A stretch of DNA of 64,000 nt from Thioalkalivibrio sp. K90mix. GTDB taxonomy: Bacteria; Pseudomonadota; Gammaproteobacteria; Ectothiorhodospirales; Ectothiorhodospiraceae. Position 1 is the first letter of the stretch, and the number at the start of each line of letters is the position of its first letter. The notes beneath the pieces are model-generated. The model saw only the letters and a list, made by a program, of their open reading frames with translations, was not told the origin of the DNA and searched no databases. This document shows, one piece after another, positions 44,199 to 51,505 of this stretch. The translations under genes and the position numbers were made by a program. The stretch spans positions 2,163,501-2,227,500 of the forward strand of contig NC_013889.1 in the NCBI RefSeq assembly GCF_000025545.1, given 5' to 3'.

Positions 44199-44945
44199 TC
44201 AGGCCGGTAGCGGCAGGTGCCCCTGATAAAGAAATTGGCTCAACGGGAATTCATACAGAGTGCCGTCGCGGGGCTTGAGGAAGCGGACGCATTCCGCGTT
44301 GAGCTGGCACAGCCAGGGGTCCTGGCGCGTCGGCTTGTTGCGGGTAAACGGGCGCGCATTGAAGAGCGCGAGGTTCAGGCCGGCCTCGCGGTCACGGGCA
44401 GACGCATACTCGAACAGGTCGACGCCGCTCTCGCGCATGATGGCACCCAGGGCCTGTGTGGCCTGGTAGTCGGCGGGGTGCCGCAGCCGCTTTATGTGTT
44501 CCGCGAACGGAGGCTCGTGGAGCTGCAGGCCATCGGGGCTCAGGTAGCGCGCGGCCAACAGGGTGTGCTGTGTATCCAGCTTGCGCGCTGGCGGCGTCGC
44601 CATGCCGTGCCAGAAGACGAACCGGTAATAAGCGGCCTCGGCCAGGACGGTGCGCTCGCGCAGGGCGCCGTAGAACAGGCTGGGCTCGTGGCGACGGCCG
44701 AAGCGCGAACCATGGCGCAGTGGCGGATAGCGAAACGGGGTCGCCAGCAGATAATGCAGCCGTTCCGTGCCCGGGCGCCGGGGCGGCTTGGTCGCCTCCA
44801 GCATCTCCTCCAGCACAGCCTGACGGTCGAGTGAGGAAACGAGCTGGTTGGTAGCGACCTGCTCCTGGCTCTCGACCAGGCGCAATACCTCCCCTCTCAG
44901 CGTGACGCGCGGCGCGGCTTCGACCAGCGCATTCCAGTCCGGCAT
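44199..44945 (-). CDS. RES-domain toxin
   Basis: This 248-residue RES protein has the Arg-Glu-Ser landmarks: FRYPPLRHGSRFGRRHEPSLFYGALRERTVLAEAAYYRFVFW with the Arg and Glu, and a later Ser in YASARDREAG (assignment approximate). RES toxins are related to ADP-ribosyltransferases and deplete NAD+ or modify a target; Rv1989c/MbcT is the known example. Its N-terminal 70 residues include LVSSLDRQAVLEEMLEATKP, a family-typical helix. It lies 12 bp downstream of its antitoxin gene on the same strand. It appears intact. Confidence 0.88.
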   Translation of the reverse strand: MPDWNALVEAAPRVTLRGEVLRLVESQEQVATNQLVSSLDRQAVLEEMLEATKPPRRPGTERLHYLLATPFRYPPLRHGSRFGRRHEPSLFYGALRERTVLAEAAYYRFVFWHGMATPPARKLDTQHTLLAARYLSPDGLQLHEPPFAEHIKRLRHPADYQATQALGAIMRESGVDLFEYASARDREAGLNLALFNARPFTRNKPTRQDPWLCQLNAECVRFLKPRDGTLYEFPLSQFLYQGHLPLPA

Positions 44946-44957
44946 GTCAGTTTCGCA

Positions 44958-45317
44958 TCACAGCTTGCCGCGGATCGCGTCGAGATACTCCAGCACGCCC
45001 ACCAGCCCCTGCACCGTGCGGATCTGCTCGGCGGGCACTCCGCCGGTGTGATGATTCTGCGTGTGCATCCAGTGTTTCATGGCCGCGGCGTCCCCGCCGG
45101 TCAGGACGTACAGCGCGCGATAGCAGCGGATCAGCAACAGCGCCAGCTCGCCCGGCTTGCTGGCCGGATCGATGTTGCCGCGGCTGATATCCGTACGGCC
45201 GCGCCCGACGACGTCGCCCAGATCAGCCTGGGTGAGACCCAGCGCCTTGCCGGCATTGACCAGCGCCTCGCGCAGGACATCCGCGCGCTCCGGGACGGCT
45301 ACCGTTGCGACACTCAT
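44958..45317 (-). CDS. Xre/MbcA/ParS-type antitoxin (DUF2384)
   Basis: The 119-residue antitoxin consists of a helix-turn-helix part (LREALVNAGKALGLTQADLGDVVGRGRTDISRG) and the C-terminal DUF2384 toxin-binding part (KPGELALLLIRCYRALYVLTGGDAAAMKHWMHTQNHHTGGVPAEQIRTVQGLVGVLEYLDAIRGKL). It would neutralise the RES toxin and repress the pair. The ATG at 45317 is preceded by GGAGG six bases upstream. Three copies of ATGCACAT/ATGTGC upstream fit an autoregulated operator. Confidence 0.92.
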   Translation of the reverse strand: MSVATVAVPERADVLREALVNAGKALGLTQADLGDVVGRGRTDISRGNIDPASKPGELALLLIRCYRALYVLTGGDAAAMKHWMHTQNHHTGGVPAEQIRTVQGLVGVLEYLDAIRGKL

Positions 45318-45337
45318 GGCACACCTCCACACCAATC

Positions 45338-45373
45338 ATGCACATTTACAATCATTATGTGCTTTATGCACAT
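45338..45373. promoter_or_regulatory. Operator repeats upstream of the RES/Xre pair
   Basis: ATGCACAT at 45338-45345 and 45366-45373, and the inverted ATGTGC at 45357-45362, form a cluster; ATGTGC-TTT-ATGCACAT is a palindrome. It lies 20-55 bp upstream of the antitoxin start, where the HTH antitoxin would bind. It also lies about 165 bp upstream of the divergent M48 peptidase gene. Confidence 0.6.
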
Positions 45374-45538
45374 TATGGATCGAGATCCCGCGAAATACCA
45401 GCAGCCTGGACATCCACGCACCCCGGCAAGCCACAACGGGCACACTGTCACGAACTGGATGCGCACAGGGCTCCCGGTCCGTGACAAAACCCTCTATGTT
45501 GAGGGTGTCGATGGACACAAATCACAACGAGGCAAGGA

Positions 45539-46381
45539 ATGACGGTGATCAGAATGCGAGCGGCGTACGGACGACTGGCAGCGGTGCTGGCGCTGGTCGG
45601 AGTATTCGTGCTGGCCAGTGCCTGCGCGCCCCGTGTATCGGTACAGGAGGAGCGCGAACTGGGGGACGAGCTGGCCCAGGACCTGAACGCGGAGCTGCCG
45701 ATTGTCGAGGCGCCCGCGATCCGCGATTACATCAACTCGCTGGGCCAGTCGATTGCGGCGGTGGCCGATGACCGCGACGAGATCGACTACACCTTCTATG
45801 TCGTCAACGGCCCGGACGTGAATGCCTTCGCCGTACCAGGCGGGCACATCTACATCTATCGCGGGCTGATCGAACGCGCCGACGACATGTCCGAGCTGGC
45901 CGGGGTACTGGCGCACGAGGTCGGACACGTAGTGAAGCGCCACGGTATCGACCAGTGGCGCCGCGCGCAGCAGGCGGAAATGGGGCTTGCGGTCGTCTAC
46001 GGCGTGATACTCGGGCGCGACCCCGGCGCGGCCGAGCAGGTGGCCGTGCAAGTGGGTGCGGCGGGCGTGTTCGCCGGCTACAGCCGCGAGGCCGAACGCG
46101 AGGCGGACGACGTGGCCATCGGCTATCTGGTGGATGCGGGTATCCATCCGATCGGCCTCGTCTCGTTCTTCGAGACCCTGCTGGACGAACGCGATCGGGA
46201 CCCCAGCCGGGTCGAGCAGTTCTTTGCTACCCACCCCGCTACCCGCGAGCGCGTTGAAAACACCCAGGCCCGGATCGACTCGATACCGGCGGAGACGCTG
46301 GACGGCCTAGCCCGCGACAGCGACGATTTCCAGCGTTTTCGCCGCGAGGTCGAGGCGTTGCCGGAACCGGAGTCGGACTAA
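45539..46381 (+). CDS. M48 family metallopeptidase lipoprotein
   Basis: This 280-residue protein has a lipoprotein signal (AVLALVGVFVLASAC) with Cys29 as lipidation site, then an M48 peptidase domain with HEVGH at residues 126-130 and the third zinc ligand Glu in EREADDVA. FYVVNGPDVNAFAVPGGHIYIYRGLI precedes the HEXXH, as in BepA/LoiP/YggG. It is therefore a periplasmic, probably outer-membrane-attached zinc metalloprotease. GAGG lies six bases upstream of the ATG. It is followed 6 bp later by the DUF3634 gene, suggesting cotranscription. Confidence 0.92.
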   Translation: MTVIRMRAAYGRLAAVLALVGVFVLASACAPRVSVQEERELGDELAQDLNAELPIVEAPAIRDYINSLGQSIAAVADDRDEIDYTFYVVNGPDVNAFAVPGGHIYIYRGLIERADDMSELAGVLAHEVGHVVKRHGIDQWRRAQQAEMGLAVVYGVILGRDPGAAEQVAVQVGAAGVFAGYSREAEREADDVAIGYLVDAGIHPIGLVSFFETLLDERDRDPSRVEQFFATHPATRERVENTQARIDSIPAETLDGLARDSDDFQRFRREVEALPEPESD

Positions 46382-46387
46382 AACGCC

Positions 46388-46720
46388 ATGTCCATGCTTA
46401 CCGCGTTACTGCTCATGATCGCGCTTCTGCTCGCAGCAGCAGCGCTGATCATCTGGCAGGCCAGCATCCTGTTCAGCATCGAGATCACAGACGGCAAACC
46501 CCGGGCACGACGCGGCGACGTGCCCATGCACTTCGAACATGCCGCCCGGGATATCGCCCGCCGCTACGGGATCCAGCGCGGGCGCCTGACCGCCATGCGC
46601 ACCCGCGAGGGCCCTCGCCTGCGCGCCTCCAGCTCTATCCCACGGGAGGCGCGCACCGAACTGCAGACCGCCCTGCAACGCATCAAACTCGGGCGTCGCC
46701 GCAGAAGAAGACGCCGCTAA
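46388..46720 (+). CDS. DUF3634-like small membrane protein (paralogue)
   Basis: This 110-residue protein has an N-terminal transmembrane helix (LTALLLMIALLLAAAALIIW) then a domain with SILFSIEITDGKPRARRGDVP, DIARRYGIQRGRLTAMRTREG and LRASSSIPREARTELQTALQ. It ends in RRRRRRR. It shares layout and motifs with the protein at 33195-33524. It lies 6 bp after the M48 peptidase gene. Function unknown; the basic C-terminus may contact nucleic acid or phospholipid, which is speculation. Confidence 0.75.
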   Translation: MSMLTALLLMIALLLAAAALIIWQASILFSIEITDGKPRARRGDVPMHFEHAARDIARRYGIQRGRLTAMRTREGPRLRASSSIPREARTELQTALQRIKLGRRRRRRRR

Positions 46721-46919
46721 GGGAGACGCCGAACAGGGCTACGTCGGCCTGCCCAAAGGCCGTCAGGACCGGCACGCCCCGCTTTGTGCCCCCATCGTCC
46801 GCAGATCCTCCGGACCCGGGATGATCAAGCCGCCCCTTCGCCATGATCGGGGGAACGACTCGATGCCGCCCCGGTCGGAAAACCGCACGGAACCACAACG
46901 CACGAAAGGACAACGGCCC

Positions 46920-48026
46920 ATGGCTGAGCAGGATGACGCACTTTTTCGCCCCTACAGTCTGGGCCCGCTGGAACTTCCGAACCGGATGCTGATGTCGCCG
47001 CTGACGCGCTCGCGCGCCGGACAGCCAGGCGATGTGCCCACGGACCTGAACGCCGAGTACTACGCCCAGCGCGCCGGCGCCGGTCTGATCATCAGCGAGG
47101 CCACCCAGGTCTCGCCGCAGGGCAAGGGCTACGCGTTCACCCCGGGCATCCACTCGCCCGAGCAGATGGCGGGCTGGCGCAAGGTGACGGACGCCGTGCA
47201 TGGCGCCGGCGGACGCATCCAGGCGCAGCTGTGGCACGTGGGCCGGATCTCGCGCCCGGAGCTGCAGCCCAATGGCGCACTCCCCGTCGCGCCCTCCGCG
47301 ATCAAACCCGAGGGGGCCTACACCTTCATCAGCGCCGAATCGGGCATGGTCGAGGTGCAGCAGCCACGCGCGCTGGAGCTCAACGAACTGCCCGGGATCG
47401 TGGAGCAGTACCGTCAGGGCGCTCGGAATGCCAAGGCCTCCGGCTTCGACGGCGTGCAGATCCACGCGGCCAACGGCTATCTGCTGGACCAGTTCATCCG
47501 CAGTGGCAGCAACCATCGCACCGACGCCTACGGTGGGACGGTGGAGAATCGCATCCGCCTGCCGCTGGAGGTGGTGCGCGCCGTGATCGAGATCTGGGGA
47601 CCGGAACGTGTCGGCATCCGCGTGAGCCCCACCGGCAGTTTCAACGGCATGCACGATGATGATCCGCTAGAAACGTACAGCGCCTTCGCCGAGGCCCTAG
47701 ACGCCACCGGCATCGCCTACATCGAGGTGGTGGAGGACTCCTTCCAGGGCAACCACGAGACCGGTCGCCCGGAATCCATCATCGAGGCGATCCGTTCGCG
47801 TTTCAGGCGTACCTACATCGGCAACGGCGCCTACACCGCCGAAGAGGCCCGCCAGCGCATCGACGCCGGCCGCTGCGACCTGGTCACCTTCGGCCGCCCG
47901 TTCATCGCCAACCCGGACCTGCCCGAGCGCTTCCGCCGGGGCGCCTCGCTCAACGAGTGGGACGAAGCCACCTTCTACGGCGGCGACGAACACGGCTACA
48001 CCGACTACCCGGCGCTATCCGACTGA
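46920..48026 (+). CDS. Old yellow enzyme family NADH:flavin oxidoreductase (NemA-like)
   Basis: This 368-residue TIM-barrel flavoenzyme reduces alpha,beta-unsaturated carbonyls, N-ethylmaleimide or nitro compounds. Landmarks: LPNRMLMSPLTRSRAG at the start, LIISEATQVSPQGKGY, IQAQLWHVGRISRPELQPNG, GFDGVQIHAANGYLLDQFIRSGSNHRTDAYGGTVENRIRLPLEV (conserved His/Asn pair and FMN site), and TFGRPFIANPDLPERF. Its substrate pair HxAN (HAAN) indicates the NemA class. It follows the DUF3634 gene by 199 bp and has AAAGGA upstream. It may belong to the electrophile-stress functions also represented by the pirin/FMN reductase cassette. Confidence 0.93.
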   Translation: MAEQDDALFRPYSLGPLELPNRMLMSPLTRSRAGQPGDVPTDLNAEYYAQRAGAGLIISEATQVSPQGKGYAFTPGIHSPEQMAGWRKVTDAVHGAGGRIQAQLWHVGRISRPELQPNGALPVAPSAIKPEGAYTFISAESGMVEVQQPRALELNELPGIVEQYRQGARNAKASGFDGVQIHAANGYLLDQFIRSGSNHRTDAYGGTVENRIRLPLEVVRAVIEIWGPERVGIRVSPTGSFNGMHDDDPLETYSAFAEALDATGIAYIEVVEDSFQGNHETGRPESIIEAIRSRFRRTYIGNGAYTAEEARQRIDAGRCDLVTFGRPFIANPDLPERFRRGASLNEWDEATFYGGDEHGYTDYPALSD

Positions 48027-48030
48027 AACC

Positions 48031-48054
48031 GACCCCCGGGGGTCCCCGGGGGTC
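48031..48054 (+). terminator. Hairpin after the OYE-family gene
   Basis: GACCCCCGGG (48031-48040) pairs with CCCGGGGGTC (48045-48054), loop GGTC. A short T-run (ATTT) follows. It is probably an intrinsic terminator separating this gene from the metal-efflux operon. Confidence 0.6.
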
Positions 48055-48120
48055 ATTTACGCAACCCATGCACGCGTGGCGTCTTGCCCTTTTCCTGGAC
48101 CCGGCGTAGAATGCGGCTCG

Positions 48121-48501
48121 ATGCGCACTGCCAACCGTCATACGTGGCTGCACGCCCTGCTGGTCCTGAGCCTGGTGCTGGCCGTGCCCCTGCTGCAGGG
48201 CGCAGGGCTGCACCTGCACGTGGGCGATCACGATCATCACGATCACCCCTCGCCGCTGCATGCGGCGCACGATGCCGAGCATGTGCACCATCATAACGAG
48301 GCGGCCGAGGTCGATCTGACGCCGCAGGCCACCGGCAAGCCGGTGATCGGATTCGATCTGCCCGGCGCGGCGCTGCCCACCACGGCCGGCGACCTGTCCG
48401 TGGCGACCCCACGCGCACCCCCGCGCATCGCCGACCTTGCCTGGCCCCTTCGCGCATCCCCTCCCTGGCTCGCGCCGCCGCTGCGCGGGCCGCCCGCCTG
48501 A
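48121..48501 (+). CDS. His-rich periplasmic protein next to a heavy-metal RND system
   Basis: This 126-residue protein has a signal-like N-terminus (LHALLVLSLVLAVPLLQGAG) followed by a His cluster: HLHVGDHDHHDHPSPLHAAHDAEHVHHHNEA, about 13 His in 31 residues. The remaining half is Pro-rich. It would bind transition metal in the periplasm. It sits 75 bp upstream of the outer-membrane subunit gene of a CzcCBA-like system; small His-rich proteins of this kind (for example CzcI/CzcL-like) are common there. No family name is certain. It could be a sensor or buffer for Zn, Ni or Co. Confidence 0.75.
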   Translation: MRTANRHTWLHALLVLSLVLAVPLLQGAGLHLHVGDHDHHDHPSPLHAAHDAEHVHHHNEAAEVDLTPQATGKPVIGFDLPGAALPTTAGDLSVATPRAPPRIADLAWPLRASPPWLAPPLRGPPA

Positions 48502-48576
48502 CCCGTTGATTCGAACGTAGCGTGCTGACGCCTTTCGGGGCGCAGCCTGGATCGTCATCAATGGGGAGTGCTTCCC

Positions 48577-49836
48577 ATGCCCAATTCGGTAACTTCCTGG
48601 TCGGTCGCCGGACTGATCGGACTGCTTTGCCTGCCCGCCGTGCACGCGGACACGGACCGCTGGACCCTGGAGCGCGCGGTCACGCACGGGCTTTCTGTGG
48701 CCCCCGAGGCCGAGGCCTTCGAACACCGTATTGACGCGCAGCGCGGCGCGCGCGATCAGGCGGGACGCTGGCCCAACCCGACACTGGAGGCCGAGGCCTC
48801 CGACGGGCTCGGGATGGAGGACGGGCGCGGCGGCTATTCGCTGAGCGGGATCGCCGTGACTCAGCCCCTCCCGCTGTGGGGGCAGATCGGACACCGCCGT
48901 GATGCCGCCAGCGCCCGTCTCGCCGCGACCGAGGCGCAGACCCACGCCGACCGCCTGGAACTGGAAGGCCGGATCGGCGCGGCGTTTCATGCCTGGCAGC
49001 AGGCAGAGGCGGGGTTCGAGCTGGCGCGCGAGCGCCTGGACGAGGCCGAGCGCCTGGGGCGCATCGCCCGACTGCGACAGGAACGCGGCGACCTCTCCGA
49101 ACGCGAGCGGCTGCGCATCGACCTGTTCCGTTCCGAGGCCATGCGTCAACTGGAGGCCGCCGAGGGCGAACGGACCGAGGCCCGCGCCACCCTCGCCGCC
49201 TGGCTCGACCGGCGCCCGGCCGGGATGGGCACCGCCCCCGCCTTCGACGCCCCGCCGCCGCGGCCCACCCGGGCCGCGCCCGGGACGGTGGTGGACCGCC
49301 ACCCCGCCCTGCGCGCTGCCTCCGAGCGGCAACAGGCGGCGCAGCTGGAGATTGCCCGTGCCCGCGCCGAAGGGCGCCCGGACATCGGCATCCGGCTGTT
49401 CCAGGAACGTGAGGTGATCGACGGCCGCCGCGACACCTCGACCGGCATCGGGCTACAACTGGAACTACCGCTGTGGGACCGCAACCAGGGTCGCGTGCGC
49501 GAATCGGTGGCGGATCACTACACCCGCCAGACCGAGCGCCGGGCCCTGCAGCGCGACCTGACCCGACAGGTCGAGGTCGGCACCGTGCACCTGGCGCACC
49601 TGCTGGACGAACTCGAGCGCCACCGGGGCGAGACGCTGGCACCCGCCCGGCGCGTGCGCGAGCTGACCTACCGCGGCTACGAGGCCGGCGAGGCCTCGCT
49701 GCTGGAGCTGCTCGAGGCCTACAACACCCATTTCAACGCGATCGAACAGGAACACGAGCTGCTCGCCCAGAGCTGGGCCGAGTGGCGCGAACTGCGCATC
49801 GCAGCGGGGCTTAGCCTCGTGGAGGACACCCAATGA
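48577..49836 (+). CDS. Outer membrane factor of a heavy-metal RND efflux system (CzcC-like)
   Basis: This 419-residue TolC-superfamily protein has a cleavable signal (SVTSWSVAGLIGLLCLPAVHA) and two repeats of the OMF fold with coiled-coil segments (LELEGRIGAAFHAWQQAEAGFELARERLDEAERLG and the Ala/Glu-rich equivalent further on). GVAVTQPLPLWGQ-like and GLQLELPLWDRNQGRV are the paired signature strands. EAGEASLLELLEAYNTHFNAIEQEHELLAQSW ends it. It forms the outer-membrane channel of the efflux complex. The stop overlaps the adaptor start by four bases (49833-49836). GGGGAG precedes the ATG. Confidence 0.88.
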   Translation: MPNSVTSWSVAGLIGLLCLPAVHADTDRWTLERAVTHGLSVAPEAEAFEHRIDAQRGARDQAGRWPNPTLEAEASDGLGMEDGRGGYSLSGIAVTQPLPLWGQIGHRRDAASARLAATEAQTHADRLELEGRIGAAFHAWQQAEAGFELARERLDEAERLGRIARLRQERGDLSERERLRIDLFRSEAMRQLEAAEGERTEARATLAAWLDRRPAGMGTAPAFDAPPPRPTRAAPGTVVDRHPALRAASERQQAAQLEIARARAEGRPDIGIRLFQEREVIDGRRDTSTGIGLQLELPLWDRNQGRVRESVADHYTRQTERRALQRDLTRQVEVGTVHLAHLLDELERHRGETLAPARRVRELTYRGYEAGEASLLELLEAYNTHFNAIEQEHELLAQSWAEWRELRIAAGLSLVEDTQ

Positions 49837-51494
49837 CCCACCGAATCGCCCACCGCATCGCCCACCGCGTCGCCCATCGGATCACGCGCATCATCACCCT
49901 GCTGGCCCTCGCCCTCGCGACGGCCCTCGCTACCGGTCCCGCCCTGGCCGACGACCTCGAGATCACGCACTGGGGCGCCGAGCTGGAATGGTTCCTGGAG
50001 GCCGGCGCCCCGGCGCCGGGGGCAACGGAGACCTTCGTGGTCCATGCCACCTGGCTGGACGACTTCCGGCCGGTCACCACGGGGGAGGTAACCCTGCAGA
50101 TGCATAACCGCTACGGGGAGATATTCAGCGAGGCCACGGCCGGCCTCGACCGGGAAGGCATCTTCGCGGTCCCCCTGACCCTGCCCGCGCCGGGACGCTA
50201 TTACCTGACGGCCGTCCACGAAGACGCCGACGGCATGCGCGAGAGCACGCTCGGTCAGGTACACGTCCCCGGGGATCACGACCAAGGGGACGAAGATCAC
50301 GGTCACGACCATGACCATGACCATGCGGGCGACGACCGCAGGCATGCCCATGGCGAGGACGACCACGGAGACGATCACGGCCACGATGACCATGGACACG
50401 ATCACGGCCATGGCGACGAAGGGCACGCGCACGACGCGGACGACACGATCACCTTTCTCAAGGAGACCCAGTGGCGCATGCGCTTCGCCACCGCCCCGGC
50501 CCGTTATGAGCCGTTCGCCGAACGCATCGAAGTCCCGGGGACCATCCGCGAGGTACCCGGCAAGCGCACGCGGCTGATCGCGCCCGCCGATGGCGTCATC
50601 ACGGCCGACGGGGAATGGCCGGCACCCGGGCGCGAGGTCAACGCCGGGGACAGTCTGATGCGTCTGGCGGTCTTGCCGGACAGCGGCACCTCCAGCGGCC
50701 TGGCCCTGGATCTCGCCCGCGCACAGGAACGTCTGACCGCGGCCGAGGCGGATCTGGAGCGTCTGACGGCGCTCGCCGAGGAGGGCGTGATCGCCGACAG
50801 TCGGGTGGTGGAGGCCCGCCGCGAACGCAACACCGCGCGGGCCGAACTGGACGACGCCCGCGACCGCCAGGAACGGCTCGACGGTAGCGCCGTCTCCGGC
50901 ACCCTGGCCCTGCGCGCCCCGGCGGGTGGCCGGGTGGAGTCCCTGGATGTCAGCCCCGGAGAGGTCGTCCAGGCCGGCCAGCAACTGGCCCGCGTGCTCG
51001 ATGGCGAGACGCTGTGGCTGGTGGCGCACCTCTACCCGGCGGACCTGGAGCGGGTCACCTCCCTGGCCGATCCGGCCATGCGCCACCCGGGCAGTCGCGA
51101 GTGGCATGCCATCGGCGGCGAACCGGTCTGGGAAGGCGGTGCATTCGACGGGCCCGGGCAGACGCTGCCGGTCGCCTTTGCGCTGGAGGACACGGACACC
51201 CGGTACCGGCCCGGCATGCCGCTGACCGTCTCGCTGGCGGCAGGGCCATCGCGGCACCGCGTCACGCTCCCGGCCGCGGCACTGATCGACGACGACGGCG
51301 TGCAGGTGGTGATGGTCCAGACCGGGGGCGAGACGTTCGAGCGGCGACCGGTGCGTACCGGGATTCGTTCCGCCGGCCGGGTGGAGATCCTCGCCGGGGT
51401 CGAGGCGGACGAACGGGTGGTGGTCCAGGGCGCCTATGCAGTCCTGCTCGCGGGCCGCGATACCGATGACATCGGCCACGGCCACAGCCACTAG
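49833..51494 (+). CDS. Periplasmic adaptor of a heavy-metal RND efflux system (CzcB-like)
   Basis: This 553-residue adaptor is unusually long. Its N-terminus has a tandem HRIA repeat (THRIAHRIAHRVAHRITR) before the signal helix. A beta-rich domain of the CzcB/FixH-like type follows (EVTLQMHNRYGEIFSEATAG). A His/Asp linker of about 60 residues with more than 20 His then precedes the classic adaptor core: PGKRTRLIAPADGVITADG, a coiled coil (about residues 290-345), LALRAPAGGRVESLDVSPGEVVQAGQQLARVLDG, and VQGAYAVLLAGRD at the end. The His linker probably collects metal. It lies between the OMF and the RND pump. Confidence 0.88.
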   Translation: MTHRIAHRIAHRVAHRITRIITLLALALATALATGPALADDLEITHWGAELEWFLEAGAPAPGATETFVVHATWLDDFRPVTTGEVTLQMHNRYGEIFSEATAGLDREGIFAVPLTLPAPGRYYLTAVHEDADGMRESTLGQVHVPGDHDQGDEDHGHDHDHDHAGDDRRHAHGEDDHGDDHGHDDHGHDHGHGDEGHAHDADDTITFLKETQWRMRFATAPARYEPFAERIEVPGTIREVPGKRTRLIAPADGVITADGEWPAPGREVNAGDSLMRLAVLPDSGTSSGLALDLARAQERLTAAEADLERLTALAEEGVIADSRVVEARRERNTARAELDDARDRQERLDGSAVSGTLALRAPAGGRVESLDVSPGEVVQAGQQLARVLDGETLWLVAHLYPADLERVTSLADPAMRHPGSREWHAIGGEPVWEGGAFDGPGQTLPVAFALEDTDTRYRPGMPLTVSLAAGPSRHRVTLPAAALIDDDGVQVVMVQTGGETFERRPVRTGIRSAGRVEILAGVEADERVVVQGAYAVLLAGRDTDDIGHGHSH

Positions 51495-51505
51495 GAGGCC
51501 ACCCA

